Shown: one piece after another, positions 11,815 through 21,868 of the stretch
Numbering within the stretch: position 1 is the stretch's first letter
How the letters are laid out: every line of letters begins with the position of its first letter
NCBI RefSeq assembly: GCF_001274785.1
Contig: NZ_LHPI01000008.1
Span: 228,817-292,816 of the forward strand
DNA: 64,000 bases
Reading direction: 5' to 3'
From: Vibrio hepatarius
GTDB taxonomy: Bacteria > Pseudomonadota > Gammaproteobacteria > Enterobacterales > Vibrionaceae
Position numbers and translations under genes: made by a program
Notes under the pieces: model-generated
Seen by the model: the letters and a program-made list of their open reading frames with translations, nothing else
What the model was told of the DNA's origin: nothing
The model's database searches: none

Positions 11815-14034
11815 TTAGCCTAAACGCTTCACCGAAATAACATCTTTAATCTGCTCAACGCGCGTATTGATACGGTTCAATACTTCAACGTTGGTGACTT
11901 CTAAATCAAAGTCCATGATAGAGAGCTGCTTACGGTAATCCATGCGGCTCTTCATGCTGGTGACTTTGATCTTCTCGTTGGCAAACAAGGTAGTGATGTC
12001 TTTAAGTAAACCACCACGCTCCATAGCCTCAACACGAACGGTTAAGATGTAAGAGCCCACAAAGCCGCTGCCCCAAACGGTATCAATGATACGTTCCGGT
12101 GCGTGGTGACGAAGCTCGTCTAGCTGTTCACAGTCGGCACGGTGCACCGAAATGCCACGCCCTTGAGTGATGTAACCACAAATATCGTCACCTGGGATCG
12201 GCTGACAACAACGCGCTAAGTGAGTCATCAGATTATCGACCCCTTCCACTACCACGGCGTCTTTTTTCGGACGACTTTGTGCTGGTGTTTTGTGTCCAGC
12301 TTCCTGAAGCTTTTCCAGCGCTTGCTGGTCTTCTTCTTCCGCCGTCGGCTTGTTAACCAGCGCGTTGATGTGGTTAATGATCTGGTTGATACGCAAGTCA
12401 CCGCTGCCAACACCGACATAAAGCTCATCCGGAGTGTTCACGTTGAAACGCTTCAGAGCGTATTGCTCTGCGTGCTTGAGTGTCGCACCAATCTTGGCGA
12501 GTTCGGTTTCTAGAATCTCACGCCCCGCTTCGAGGTTCTTCTCTCGAGACTGCTTACGGAACCAAGCGTTAATCTTGGCGCGTGCACGGCCTGAATGAAC
12601 AAAGCCCAGCGATGGGTTTAACCAGTCACGTGATGGGTTTGGTTCTTTCGAAGTGATGATTTCCACCTGGTCACCCATGTGCAGTTTATGGGTAAACGGT
12701 ACGATACGACCCGCCACTTTGGCACCGATACAACGGTGACCGACTTCTGAGTGGATATGGTAAGCAAAGTCGAGTGGTGTCGCGCCCATCGGCAAGTCGA
12801 CAACATCGCCACGCGGAGTAAAGGCGTAAACTCGGTCATCAAACACTTGGCTACGAACTTCATCCAGCATTTCGCCTGAATCAGACATCTCTTCCTGCCA
12901 ATCAAGCAGTTTACGTAGCCAGGTAATTTTCTCATCGTAACCGCTGCGACCGCCGCCACCTTCTTTGTACTTCCAGTGCGCTGCCACACCCAACTCCGAA
13001 TCCTCATGCATCTGTTTGGTACGGATTTGGATTTCAATGGTTTTGCCTTCAGGGCCAAGGATCACAGTATGAATTGATTGGTAACCGTTCGGTTTTGGGT
13101 TCGCAACGTAATCGTCGAACTCACTTGGGAGGTGTTTGTACTTGGTATGCACCGCACCAAGCGCCGCGTAACAATCTTGCAGCTTGTCGGCGATAATACG
13201 TACCGCGCGAACGTCAAACAGTTCGTCAAACGCCAAACCTTTCTTTTGCATCTTACGCCAGATGCTGTAGATGTGTTTTGGCCGACCACTGACTTCTGCA
13301 TTGATGCCAGACTCGCGCATCTCTTTCGACAAGTCGTCGACAAAGTCTTTGATGTATTGTTCGCGAACGATGCGTCGCTCAGACAGTTGTTTAGCGATCT
13401 GTTTGTAAGTCTCTGGCTGCTGATAACGGAAAGCGTAATCTTCGATTTCCCATTTCAACTGACCGATACCCAAACGGTTGGCAAGTGGCGCATAAATATT
13501 GGCACACTCTTTTGCCGCCGCACGACGCACTTCGTCCGGCGCTTTTTTCACTTCAATCAGGTTAGAGATGCGTTCGGCAAGTTTGATGATCACGCAGCGG
13601 AAATCGTCCACCATCGCCAGCAACATACGGCGTACGTTATCGACCTGTGCCGATGCTGCACTGCCTTCCATGGTCACATTGAGTTGCCCCAACGCCGCCA
13701 TTTCTTCAACGCCATCAATCAACTTGATGGTCTCTTTACCAAAATCTTCTTCTAATGCTTCTCTTTTGTATGCTCCAGCAGAAACCAAAGGGAAGAGCAT
13801 TGCAGCAACTAAGGTTGCTTTGTCCATCGAAAGCGTGATGAGAATTTCGATCATTTCTCGGCCACGCCATAACAAAAGCGGACCTTGTTCGTTATCTTTT
13901 AAAATGGTTTCGCAGTGGCCGTACACCTCTTTCAGGCGTTTCGCGACTGGCTTATCCTGACCTAAACTGGCAATCCACTTATCTAGCTCAAACTGTTCAT
14001 CTTGGTTCAAATGTGCGCTTCTAACCGCAACCAT
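11815..14034 (-). CDS. relA: GTP pyrophosphokinase RelA
   Basis: This 739-residue ribosome-associated alarmone synthase makes (p)ppGpp on amino acid starvation. The N-terminal pseudo-hydrolase region has AAMLFPLVSAGAY where a working HD domain would have HDVIED, so hydrolysis is not expected and RelA rather than SpoT is indicated. The synthetase domain is at about residues 235-350 (DELFDVRAVRII, KPNGYQSIHTVI, EIQIRT). A TGS domain follows (YAFTPRGDVVDLP), then a zinc-finger/CC region (HLARCCQPIPGDDI), and a C-terminal ACT domain. The start MVAVRSAHL is the conserved one. It is followed by mazG. Confidence 0.97.
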   Translation of the reverse strand: MVAVRSAHLNQDEQFELDKWIASLGQDKPVAKRLKEVYGHCETILKDNEQGPLLLWRGREMIEILITLSMDKATLVAAMLFPLVSAGAYKREALEEDFGKETIKLIDGVEEMAALGQLNVTMEGSAASAQVDNVRRMLLAMVDDFRCVIIKLAERISNLIEVKKAPDEVRRAAAKECANIYAPLANRLGIGQLKWEIEDYAFRYQQPETYKQIAKQLSERRIVREQYIKDFVDDLSKEMRESGINAEVSGRPKHIYSIWRKMQKKGLAFDELFDVRAVRIIADKLQDCYAALGAVHTKYKHLPSEFDDYVANPKPNGYQSIHTVILGPEGKTIEIQIRTKQMHEDSELGVAAHWKYKEGGGGRSGYDEKITWLRKLLDWQEEMSDSGEMLDEVRSQVFDDRVYAFTPRGDVVDLPMGATPLDFAYHIHSEVGHRCIGAKVAGRIVPFTHKLHMGDQVEIITSKEPNPSRDWLNPSLGFVHSGRARAKINAWFRKQSREKNLEAGREILETELAKIGATLKHAEQYALKRFNVNTPDELYVGVGSGDLRINQIINHINALVNKPTAEEEDQQALEKLQEAGHKTPAQSRPKKDAVVVEGVDNLMTHLARCCQPIPGDDICGYITQGRGISVHRADCEQLDELRHHAPERIIDTVWGSGFVGSYILTVRVEAMERGGLLKDITTLFANEKIKVTSMKSRMDYRKQLSIMDFDLEVTNVEVLNRINTRVEQIKDVISVKRLG

Positions 14035-14105
14035 CGTTTTCGTCCTAGTTCTTTATTTTTATCTTCGACTTATTTTCCTGTAAGACTCGTACAGGCGAAA
14101 TAAGT

Positions 14106-15425
14106 TTACTCCTTTACAAAAAGTGCCATCGATTCAAGATGACTGGTGTGCGGAAACATATCCAACATACCTAATTTTTCTAGCTTAAATCCTTGGCTGA
14201 GCAAGCTTTGTGAATCTCTGGCTAGAGTAGCAGGATTACAGGAAACATAAACGACTCTCTCCGCCCCAAGTGCAGAAAGTTGATCTACGATGCCGCTCGC
14301 CCCTGCCCTAGCCGGGTCGAGCAATACTTTATCAAACTTCTCTCCTGCCCAAATCTGACCAGAAAAGTCCTGCTCTAGATTTGCCTGATAAAACTGCGCA
14401 TTGCTTAAGCCATTTCTCGCTGCGTTTGCCGCTGCTTTCTCAACCATCGCATCCACACCTTCAACGCCTACTACGCTTGCGACTTGTTGTGCGATCGGCA
14501 GGCTGAAGTTGCCCAAACCACAGAACAAATCCAGTACTCTGTCCTGCGAAGACAACGCCAACCAATCTACCGCTTGCTTAACCATGCTGTCGTTGACTTG
14601 CTGGTTCACCTGAATAAAGTTGTTCGGTTCAAAGGCAATTTCAACCCCGGCTTCCAAGTAATAGCCTGAATCACCACAAATAAGGTTCAGTTGGTCATTC
14701 TGTGGCATCAGATATAAGCTGGCTTGATGTCGATTTGCGAACTCAACCAAGGCATTATTATCGTCATCTTTTAGCGCTTTAGAATGACGCAGCACAATGA
14801 TTCGTGTGTTGTCCGCCTTTACCAGTTCGACATGCCCTAAGGTGTCTTGATGAGAAAAACCAGCTAACAACGACTGCAATTCCGGTAACAACTCGTCCAA
14901 CTCTGGCGCTAGCACAGGACAATGGGTCACGTTGACGATCTCTTTGCTGTGCTTTTTACGAAAACCAAATTGCAACTGGCGACTCTTTTTGTCGAGCAAC
15001 AAACTGATGCGTGCACGACGTCGATAGCCGCGCTCATCAGCGGTGATCGGCGCATCCAGTTGTGCAGTTTGGCCAGAGAACTTTTTCATCAACTGGCTCA
15101 ACGTATGCTGTTTGTACTCACGTTGGTCATCAATCGACAAATGCTGCATATTACAGCCACCGCACTGCTGATAATGCGGACAAAACGGCTCGACACGTTG
15201 CGTGCTTGCTTTCTGAATTTTGATTAAGTTGGCGCGAGAGAACTTACTCTTCGATTCGGTCAGTTGAATCAGCACTTGCTCTCCCGGTAGTGCGCCTTCG
15301 ATAAAGACCGGTTTTTTGTTCTGATAGGCGATACCAGCACCATGGTGATCGAGTTTTTCTACCTGTACGGACTGATGTTTGGTGTTGAGTTGAGTTTTCT
15401 TCTTCGGTTGGAAAAAACGCGCCAT
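14106..15425 (-). CDS. rlmD: 23S rRNA (uracil-1939-C5)-methyltransferase
   Basis: This 439-residue SAM-dependent enzyme forms m5U at position 1939 of 23S rRNA. An N-terminal TRAM domain spans about residues 15-75. The Fe-S cluster motif [14 protein letters not shown] follows near residues 80-93. The SAM motif [14 protein letters not shown] lies near 295. The catalytic region [12 protein letters not shown] near 395 supplies the nucleophile Cys, and DPARAG precedes it. It is encoded just before relA on the same strand and is divergent from barA, as in enterics. Confidence 0.95.
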   Translation of the reverse strand: MARFFQPKKKTQLNTKHQSVQVEKLDHHGAGIAYQNKKPVFIEGALPGEQVLIQLTESKSKFSRANLIKIQKASTQRVEPFCPHYQQCGGCNMQHLSIDDQREYKQHTLSQLMKKFSGQTAQLDAPITADERGYRRRARISLLLDKKSRQLQFGFRKKHSKEIVNVTHCPVLAPELDELLPELQSLLAGFSHQDTLGHVELVKADNTRIIVLRHSKALKDDDNNALVEFANRHQASLYLMPQNDQLNLICGDSGYYLEAGVEIAFEPNNFIQVNQQVNDSMVKQAVDWLALSSQDRVLDLFCGLGNFSLPIAQQVASVVGVEGVDAMVEKAAANAARNGLSNAQFYQANLEQDFSGQIWAGEKFDKVLLDPARAGASGIVDQLSALGAERVVYVSCNPATLARDSQSLLSQGFKLEKLGMLDMFPHTSHLESMALFVKE

Positions 15426-15588
15426 GCTCTGTGCCTATCTATTAATGCTCTAAATTGCGGTTCAGGCTCTACCTTTTGTACCTGAATCATTGTCTGAGTC
15501 GACCGAGTTGATTATGCTTATCGATTCGGCAGTCTCAGCTTATATTGCGACTATTTTCCCATATCCACACCACGATGTTTAGACAATA

Positions 15589-18369
15589 ATGACAAGATAT
15601 GGCTTACGCGCCCGCGTTATTACTCTTACTCTCGCGCCGACATTAATTATCGGGTTGCTTTTAAGCGCGTTTTTCTCGTTTAACCGCTACCACGACTTAG
15701 AAACCCAAGTATTCAATTCTGGCCTGAATATTATCGAGCCATTAGCCATCGCCAGTGAAGATGGACTTAAAAAGAATAGTCGAGAATCGGTGCGCCGCAT
15801 CATCAGCTACGCGCATCGTAAAAACTCCAAGTTTGTCCGCAGTATCGCGGTATTTGATTACAACCATGAGCTGTTCGTCACCTCTAACTTCCATCCCAAT
15901 TTCGAATCGTTGACGTTCCCAAAAAGCGAGCCAATTCCGCTACTGGTCAGTTCAACACTCAAAGACGATACGTTAATTTTGCGTGCGCCTGTTGTGGCCG
16001 AATCAGGCCTAATTTCAACCTCTCGCGGTAAAGAAAACACGCCAGCACTCGGTTATGTTGCGGTAGAACTTGACCTGTCATCACTGCGTTTACAGCAATA
16101 CCAAGAAGTATTCTCGGCGTTTTTAGTTCTACTGGTTGGCTTAGGTTTGGCGGCGGTGTTTGCCTATCGATTAATGTACGACGTAACACGCCCAATTTCA
16201 CACATGAAGAATATGGTCGACCGCATTCGCCGCGGTCATCTTGATGTGCGGATCGAAGGCAAAATGCACGGAGAGCTGGACTCGCTGAAAAACGGTATCA
16301 ACGCGATGGCGGTTTCACTGTCTGAATACCACGTCGAGATGCAGCACAGCATCGACCAAGCAACATCAGATCTACGTGAGACACTTGAACAGCTTGAAAT
16401 CCAGAACGTGGAACTCGACATAGCGAAAAAACGCGCTCAGGAAGCAGCGCGCGTAAAATCAGAGTTCCTTGCCAACATGTCACACGAGCTTCGCACCCCA
16501 CTTAACGGCGTGATCGGCTTTACCCGTCAAATGCTCAAAACTCAGTTGACCAACAGCCAAACCGATTACCTACAAACCATTGAAAAATCGGCGAAGAACT
16601 TACTGAACATCATCAACGATATTCTTGATTTCTCTAAACTGGAAGCGGGTAAACTGGCGCTAGAGAACATTCCGTTCGATTTCCAAGAGTCGCTTGAAGA
16701 AGTGGTGAGCTTGCAGGCCACCAGCGCTCACGAAAAAGGCCTTGAACTGACCTTGAAGATCGATCCTAAGATCCCACCAGGTCTGGTCGGTGATTCACTG
16801 CGTATTCAGCAAGTTCTGACCAACCTTGTCGGTAACTCGATCAAATTTACTGAGCACGGCAACATCGATATCAGCGTCGAACTAAGGTCGCAAAAAGAAG
16901 ATACTGTCGAACTGCAATTTATGGTACGTGATACGGGTATCGGTATTTCTGAGCGCCAGCAAGCGCAGTTGTTCCAAGCATTCAGTCAGGCTGATGCGAG
17001 TATTTCGCGCCGCTATGGTGGTACGGGTCTAGGCTTGGTTATTACTCAGAAACTGGTCAGTCAAATGGGCGGCGAAATCAGCCTAACCAGCCGCCTGCAC
17101 CAAGGCTCCACCTTCTGGTTTACACTGCGCCTCAGCGCGACCGACATGCCTGTCAGTGAGCTAGTTGATACAGAAAGCCTGAAACAGCGCAGCCTGTTGT
17201 TGGTCGAGCCGAACATGCAAGCCGCGTCGGTCATGCAGCAAATTTTAGTTCAGGAAGGGTTGATCGTGACCTATCGCTCTTCGTTGCCTGATGACGAAGA
17301 AAGTTACGACTACGTGTTGCTCAACTTGGCTCCAAACAAAGAACACGAAACCGCAGAAGTAGAAAAACGTGTCGAGCAAGCCATGCGCTGCGCGCCGCAT
17401 GTCGTGGTCGGTACGCCAAGTACTACGCTGGCGCTTTCTGACCATCTCATTCAAAAATATCCAATTCACTGTATTACGAAACCACTTTCTCGCAAGCGCT
17501 TGTTGCAGACGTTAACCGCCAACCAAGACAGCTTGCCGACGCTACCAAACGTGGTGCAGCAGAGTGAAACGCTACCACTAACCGTTATGGCGGTCGACGA
17601 CAACCCTGCCAACCTGAAGCTGATCAGTGCGCTACTTCAAGAGCGGGTGGAAAAAGTGGTTACCAGCACCAATGGTCTCGATGCGGTCAAACAAGCCAAA
17701 GTTCAGGCATTCGATATCATCTTGATGGATATCCAGATGCCACACATGGACGGGGTGACCGCGTGTGAAGAGATCAAGAAAACCGAACTGAACGCGAAGA
17801 CGCCCGTCATCGCAGTAACGGCTCACGCAATGAGCGGTGAGCGCGACCGACTATTGAACGCGGGTATGGACGATTACCTAACGAAACCAATCGAAGAGCA
17901 CGTGTTGCAGCAGGTTTTGGTTCACTGGAGTCCACTGACCGACGAAGAGAAAATTGAGAAGATCGCCCCTTCGTATATCGAACCTGAACAAGAAACGCCA
18001 GCGCCTTCCTCTCCAGCGACGGCGCAAAATATCAGCATTGACTGGGATGCGGCTCTGAAACAGTCGGCAAATAAAGTCGACCTTGCCAAAGATATGCTGC
18101 AGATGTTGGTCGACTTTATCCCTGAAGTAGAAGAGATCGTTGAACAAGCACTGGAGCAAGAGGACTTTCCTCGTGAAGACCTTATCCAAGTGATCCACAA
18201 GCTTCACGGCAGTAGTTCATACTGTGGCGTACCCACGCTGAAGCAACTGTGCGCGACTTTAGAGCAAGCACTGCGTTCAGGCGCTAGCATCGACGATATC
18301 GAACCGGAGATTTTCGAGCTACAAGATGAAATGACCAAAGTCATCGCCACAGCCAAACGCTACTTGTAG
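15589..18369 (+). CDS. barA: Hybrid sensor histidine kinase BarA
   Basis: This 926-residue tripartite inner-membrane sensor drives the BarA-UvrY(VarA)-Csr pathway. Two membrane helices, at about residues 10-30 and 180-200, bracket a periplasmic sensor domain. HAMP follows at about 205-265. The H-box FLANMSHELRTPLNG has His299, and the ATPase lobe has GTGLGLVIT. A degenerate receiver-like segment (about 520-640) lacks obvious Asp motifs. The true receiver LMDIQMPHMDG has Asp714. A C-terminal HPt domain has IHKLHGSSS, with His870 the likely phospho-acceptor. All relay residues are present. It is monocistronic and divergent from rlmD. The cognate regulator is outside the window. Confidence 0.95.
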   Translation: MTRYGLRARVITLTLAPTLIIGLLLSAFFSFNRYHDLETQVFNSGLNIIEPLAIASEDGLKKNSRESVRRIISYAHRKNSKFVRSIAVFDYNHELFVTSNFHPNFESLTFPKSEPIPLLVSSTLKDDTLILRAPVVAESGLISTSRGKENTPALGYVAVELDLSSLRLQQYQEVFSAFLVLLVGLGLAAVFAYRLMYDVTRPISHMKNMVDRIRRGHLDVRIEGKMHGELDSLKNGINAMAVSLSEYHVEMQHSIDQATSDLRETLEQLEIQNVELDIAKKRAQEAARVKSEFLANMSHELRTPLNGVIGFTRQMLKTQLTNSQTDYLQTIEKSAKNLLNIINDILDFSKLEAGKLALENIPFDFQESLEEVVSLQATSAHEKGLELTLKIDPKIPPGLVGDSLRIQQVLTNLVGNSIKFTEHGNIDISVELRSQKEDTVELQFMVRDTGIGISERQQAQLFQAFSQADASISRRYGGTGLGLVITQKLVSQMGGEISLTSRLHQGSTFWFTLRLSATDMPVSELVDTESLKQRSLLLVEPNMQAASVMQQILVQEGLIVTYRSSLPDDEESYDYVLLNLAPNKEHETAEVEKRVEQAMRCAPHVVVGTPSTTLALSDHLIQKYPIHCITKPLSRKRLLQTLTANQDSLPTLPNVVQQSETLPLTVMAVDDNPANLKLISALLQERVEKVVTSTNGLDAVKQAKVQAFDIILMDIQMPHMDGVTACEEIKKTELNAKTPVIAVTAHAMSGERDRLLNAGMDDYLTKPIEEHVLQQVLVHWSPLTDEEKIEKIAPSYIEPEQETPAPSSPATAQNISIDWDAALKQSANKVDLAKDMLQMLVDFIPEVEEIVEQALEQEDFPREDLIQVIHKLHGSSSYCGVPTLKQLCATLEQALRSGASIDDIEPEIFELQDEMTKVIATAKRYL

Positions 18370-18390
18370 GTAACGCTTATCCAGATAAGG

Positions 18391-18411
18391 GCAGAGCTAA
18401 AACGCTCTGCT
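18391..18411. terminator. Hairpin between convergent barA and a GGDEF gene
   Basis: GCAGAGC and GCTCTGC form a perfect 7-bp stem around TAAAAC. No good T-run follows on either strand, so it is only a possible terminator. Confidence 0.4.
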
Positions 18412-19660
18412 ACTTAATATTGGTGACATTATCTTCGGCTTGATAAAACTGGTAGTCGTTTTTGTTAAGTTGTTTCACCGCGTACATTGCTTGGTCGGCT
18501 TGATGTACCAATTTCTCGGCGTCAATACTGATGGTTTTTCCAACCGAAATACCAACACTACAACCGACGCTAAATACATGAGATTGATAAGCAAAAGGAA
18601 GGTTTGCCAAGCGCACCGCGTCAGAGGCGATGTCTTCGAGTAGCTCTTGATCGGTTTTCTGCAGCGCGAGATAAATGACAAACTCATCACCACCGATACG
18701 ACCAACCACACCGGGTACATTACTGTCCAACTGTAAGGTCGAAAAACGCTTGGCGATCTCTTTCAGCACAAAGTCACCCGCAGCGTGACCGTAGCTATCA
18801 TTGATACCTTTAAAGCCGTCAAGGTCAACCAGTAACAGCGCAATATAGCGACTGGAAGATGCCACTTGTTCGACGTATTTCTCACAGCCCAATCGGTTTT
18901 TCAATCCAGTCAAAGTGTCTTGCTCGGCAAGGTTTCGATAGTACTGCTCCCAGTGTTCAATTTGCGAACGCAAACCACGCTCACGTTCTATCGCATGGCG
19001 TGAGTTCTCAATGAAAGTATTAACACTATTAACCACCACTCCAAGCTCGTTTTCCTGGTTTTTCTTGTCAATGGGAATCAAATCCGTACTGCCCGGCGTA
19101 GCAGAGTTGAGCGCGTTTGATAGCGAGGTCAGTGGCTTACCGATAATGCGTTCAAACACCAATACCAACGCGATTACTGTGACAAAAAACTGCCCTAAGG
19201 CAAACGCAACTTGGCTAAATACCTGAGACAAGGCTTTCTGTTGAAGCACAGAGTGGTTGTTATGGATATACAAAGTGCCTAACGGTTCACCATCGGTAGG
19301 AGAATATAAACGGTACTGGTTTGAATTAACCCATAAGCTGCTTTCAGCATCGACCACGTGATTGGATGAAAACGATACCCCTTCGTCACTTTCTAAACGG
19401 ACCGCGTCTATTTCTTCGTGTAGCAGCAACGAAGAGATCACTTCGTCCGCAATCTCTTTGTTATTGACGTAAAGCGCTATCGCTGCCGTATTAGATAATG
19501 ATAACGCCAGTTTTTGCTCAAGTTCTTTGTGACTTTTATCAGCTTGAGCAAAACCAACCGTAACCATAATCACGAGCAAGCACACTAAGTACATCATCGC
19601 CAGAATCGATACGATTTTGAGCAGGCGATTTGATAGCGACTTTGAATTCGGTCTATTCAT
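18410..19660 (-). CDS. Membrane diguanylate cyclase (GGDEF)
   Basis: This 416-residue inner-membrane enzyme is predicted to make cyclic di-GMP. Helices at about residues 14-36 and 150-170 bracket a periplasmic sensor of about 110 residues. A HAMP-like region (170-225) leads into the GGDEF domain. The active-site loop GGDEF is intact at 323-327, and LLLVDLDGFKGINDSYGH is canonical. The inhibitory I-site RxxD expected nine residues before GGDEF is absent (N, G at those places), so product inhibition at that site is unlikely. Its start overlaps the end of the PstS-like gene by 8 bp, so the periplasmic protein is a likely ligand-binding partner. Confidence 0.92.
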   Translation of the reverse strand: MNRPNSKSLSNRLLKIVSILAMMYLVCLLVIMVTVGFAQADKSHKELEQKLALSLSNTAAIALYVNNKEIADEVISSLLLHEEIDAVRLESDEGVSFSSNHVVDAESSLWVNSNQYRLYSPTDGEPLGTLYIHNNHSVLQQKALSQVFSQVAFALGQFFVTVIALVLVFERIIGKPLTSLSNALNSATPGSTDLIPIDKKNQENELGVVVNSVNTFIENSRHAIERERGLRSQIEHWEQYYRNLAEQDTLTGLKNRLGCEKYVEQVASSSRYIALLLVDLDGFKGINDSYGHAAGDFVLKEIAKRFSTLQLDSNVPGVVGRIGGDEFVIYLALQKTDQELLEDIASDAVRLANLPFAYQSHVFSVGCSVGISVGKTISIDAEKLVHQADQAMYAVKQLNKNDYQFYQAEDNVTNIK

Positions 19661-20063
19661 CTATTTGTAACGCAACCCTAAGTCCTGAGCCTTCTGGTGG
19701 AGCTTCTCTCATATAGCCAATGGCTTGTGGGTTATTCGCAAGTTTGTCCAACAACTCTTGTCTCGAATCCACCTCTTCAGGTGCACGCATACTGCCGGAA
19801 AACTTAAGTTTCGCCCAATAAGCGTTGACTTGGCTAATCCTCATATTAGTGATTTTCTCGAAAAACAGTCTTCGATCTTCTCCAGTACGATCCAATACTT
19901 GGTCGATGTACGTATCACCAACACTCTTTCTTCGCCCTAAATAGACGTCTGCAATCTCGTCCACTGCAGAAACCTGAATCGGGCTTTTTTCATTTACAAC
20001 CACATAAATGTCGGCATACGCCGTCGTGGTGATAAACAATATTAGGAAGCTAAAATATTTCAT
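19653..20063 (-). CDS. Short PstS-like periplasmic protein
   Basis: This 136-residue protein has a signal peptide (cleavage near residue 18, after TTAYA). It shows the phosphate/anion binding-protein pattern: VSAVDEIADVYLGRRKS near the start, FFEKITNMRISQVNAYWAKLKFSG in the middle, and NNPQAIGYM near the end. It is much shorter than a full PstS and represents only one lobe-like unit. No transporter genes accompany it. Instead it lies between an outer-membrane barrel gene (8 bp upstream) and a GGDEF gene (8 bp overlap), which points to sensing rather than uptake. The ligand is unknown. Confidence 0.82.
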   Translation of the reverse strand: MKYFSFLILFITTTAYADIYVVVNEKSPIQVSAVDEIADVYLGRRKSVGDTYIDQVLDRTGEDRRLFFEKITNMRISQVNAYWAKLKFSGSMRAPEEVDSRQELLDKLANNPQAIGYMREAPPEGSGLRVALQIDE

Positions 20064-20071
20064 ACAGCCCC

Positions 20072-21346
20072 CTAAAAAATAAAGTTCATATTTAGGGTAT
20101 AAACTTGGACATCACGCCCTTTATCTATCCCTTCTGTCGACATCGCCCACAACCCGTAACCGTATGGCTCAATATCGATATGATCGACTTGTGCTTTTAG
20201 CGCTAAGTTGGGTAGCAGATCCCAGCGAACCCCCAGCGAGTAGGTTTGTTGTTCGATCCGAACCGAGTTAATCCCGAATAACGCACCAGCCTGTAGGGGA
20301 CCTAATGCAGGATTCAAAGCACTCCAATCGCTACTGGACTCGTATCTGTCATTAGATTGTCTAACTCGTCCGTAGATCGCGTAAGGCGTCACCGAACCAA
20401 ATGTTCTACCCAAGAGCGCATAGCCACCTTCACCTTGTGGGATAGAATCTTTGTCCGCATAAACTTTAAATAACTCAGACTGGAAGCTCCAAACCCCGTC
20501 AAAGTAGGTCATAGCTGCCTGCAAGTAATTCACCCGCTCGTCTTTGACCATAAAATAGTCATAGACTTGTTGTGCGTCGTTACTGATCCCAGGAATACCT
20601 AAATCGGCCACTCCTTTCACTTGAGTCTGAACATTAGTGATGAAGTCACCGTGGTCAACGGTTAAGTTTCCTACTCGAGCATATGATAGCTGCCACTGCC
20701 AAGCATCCTGGTCCAGCTCCAACGAAAGACTCAGAATGTTGTCGAGCTTGGTTTCGTACTCTTGGTCCGATGCCGCTAGTTCACCGTCTTCTCTGTTTTG
20801 CCCATACTCAAGCGTCGCGCTCCAGTTGAAGTCTGGGTTATTAGAAATGTAACTGATACCAAGGCCGTCTAGGTTATTAAACGGAATACCGCCGTATAGC
20901 TCTAGAGGTGGGCGAACCCAGAGATGGGCATAATCGATCTGGCGGCTGTCTGCTGCGGCATAGGCACTGACGCCGATACGACCCGCACGAAAGCTCCAAT
21001 ATTCATTGGGTTCATAGCGGACGAAAGCTAATTCGGTCAACGCATCTAGATCGTGGGATACACTGTTGTCCAGTAACAGCTGAGCTGTCACCGACCATTG
21101 CCTGTTGAAAGCACCATCAAGCTGCAATCCCAGATTGGAATCGCTAGAAAACGTGCCGTTGTCGTCAATATCGACGGATTGGGTGATATCTCTTCGGTAA
21201 GCTATATCTTCTTCGTTTTCATAGGTGTAGCCCAGCGTCCCAAAACCGGAAGCAGACCACTCCAGTGCGTGAATATGACTACTGGATGTTACAAGCCCTA
21301 GAAAAAGAACACTGCGCGCAAGCATAACCGTATTGTGTTTAGACAT
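20072..21346 (-). CDS. Outer-membrane beta-barrel porin-like protein
   Basis: This 424-residue protein has a signal peptide ending near residue 28 (SSSHIHALEWS). Alternating hydrophobic strands run through the whole sequence (LEWSASGFGTLGY, WSVTAQLLLDN, WSFRAGRIGVSAY). It ends in Phe (YTLNMNFIF), the outer-membrane insertion signal. It is the first gene of a three-gene set with the PstS-like and GGDEF genes. The substrate is unknown. Its position suggests it admits or binds the molecule sensed by the other two. The family is not one I can name with certainty. Confidence 0.8.
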   Translation of the reverse strand: MSKHNTVMLARSVLFLGLVTSSSHIHALEWSASGFGTLGYTYENEEDIAYRRDITQSVDIDDNGTFSSDSNLGLQLDGAFNRQWSVTAQLLLDNSVSHDLDALTELAFVRYEPNEYWSFRAGRIGVSAYAAADSRQIDYAHLWVRPPLELYGGIPFNNLDGLGISYISNNPDFNWSATLEYGQNREDGELAASDQEYETKLDNILSLSLELDQDAWQWQLSYARVGNLTVDHGDFITNVQTQVKGVADLGIPGISNDAQQVYDYFMVKDERVNYLQAAMTYFDGVWSFQSELFKVYADKDSIPQGEGGYALLGRTFGSVTPYAIYGRVRQSNDRYESSSDWSALNPALGPLQAGALFGINSVRIEQQTYSLGVRWDLLPNLALKAQVDHIDIEPYGYGLWAMSTEGIDKGRDVQVYTLNMNFIF

Positions 21347-21463
21347 ACTGCGGTCCTTAGCAAATACGAATTAGTTTTTTAATTGTTTTTTAAGCTTTAT
21401 TTCAAAGTATACCAATAATGAGAAAAGTGTAATGTGGTTGTTATTAAATTATTGGTCAACGCA

Positions 21464-21494
21464 TAAAAAAAGCGACTAAAAGTCGCTATTTTTC
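21464..21494 (-). terminator. Terminator abutting the acpS stop codon
   Basis: On the minus strand AGCGACT pairs with AGTCGCT around a short loop and is followed by seven T. The left arm begins within the TAG stop codon of acpS. Confidence 0.85.
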
Positions 21495-21866
21495 AAAAAT
21501 TACCGTTGCTACTGCGTAATGTCGTTCATCGGATATCGAAAGGTGCATATGCCGAATTTGCTTGCTTTGCGCAATTTCGAGCGCTCTATTGGCAAGGGTC
21601 AACTGCGGCGCACCGTGTTCATCATTTGTTACACTAAAATCATGAAAGGTCACACCAAGCGCGATTCCCGTACCTAATGCTTTCGATGCAGCTTCTTTCG
21701 CGGCAAAGCGCTTCGCGAGGAAACGCCCTTGTTGTTTCAGATTCTGAAATTTTTCAAATTCCAGTTCGGTCAGGATACGACGAGCAAACGCCTCACCAGT
21801 TCGCGCGAGCGCTTTTTCGACACGCTCAATCTCAGCAATATCTGTTCCTAAACCGACAATCGCCAT
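21486..21866 (-). CDS. acpS: Holo-[acyl-carrier-protein] synthase
   Basis: This 126-residue phosphopantetheinyl transferase activates acyl carrier protein with CoA. The N-terminal motif [12 protein letters not shown] holds the Mg-binding Asp, and [19 protein letters not shown] near residue 50 holds the second metal and CoA motif. Its length is typical. It follows pdxJ by 2 bp, giving a tight recO-pdxJ-acpS operon. Its terminator begins at the stop codon. Confidence 0.96.
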   Translation of the reverse strand: MAIVGLGTDIAEIERVEKALARTGEAFARRILTELEFEKFQNLKQQGRFLAKRFAAKEAASKALGTGIALGVTFHDFSVTNDEHGAPQLTLANRALEIAQSKQIRHMHLSISDERHYAVATVIFEK

Positions 21867-21868
21867 AA

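Noticed and set aside
13078..13755. 225-codon plus-strand frame opposite relA
   Set aside because: It is a long shadow frame caused by relA codon use. It has no ribosome-binding site, and its composition is unlike a real protein.
17245..17469. Antisense frames in barA
   Set aside because: They mirror barA codons in another frame and lack start signals and family features.
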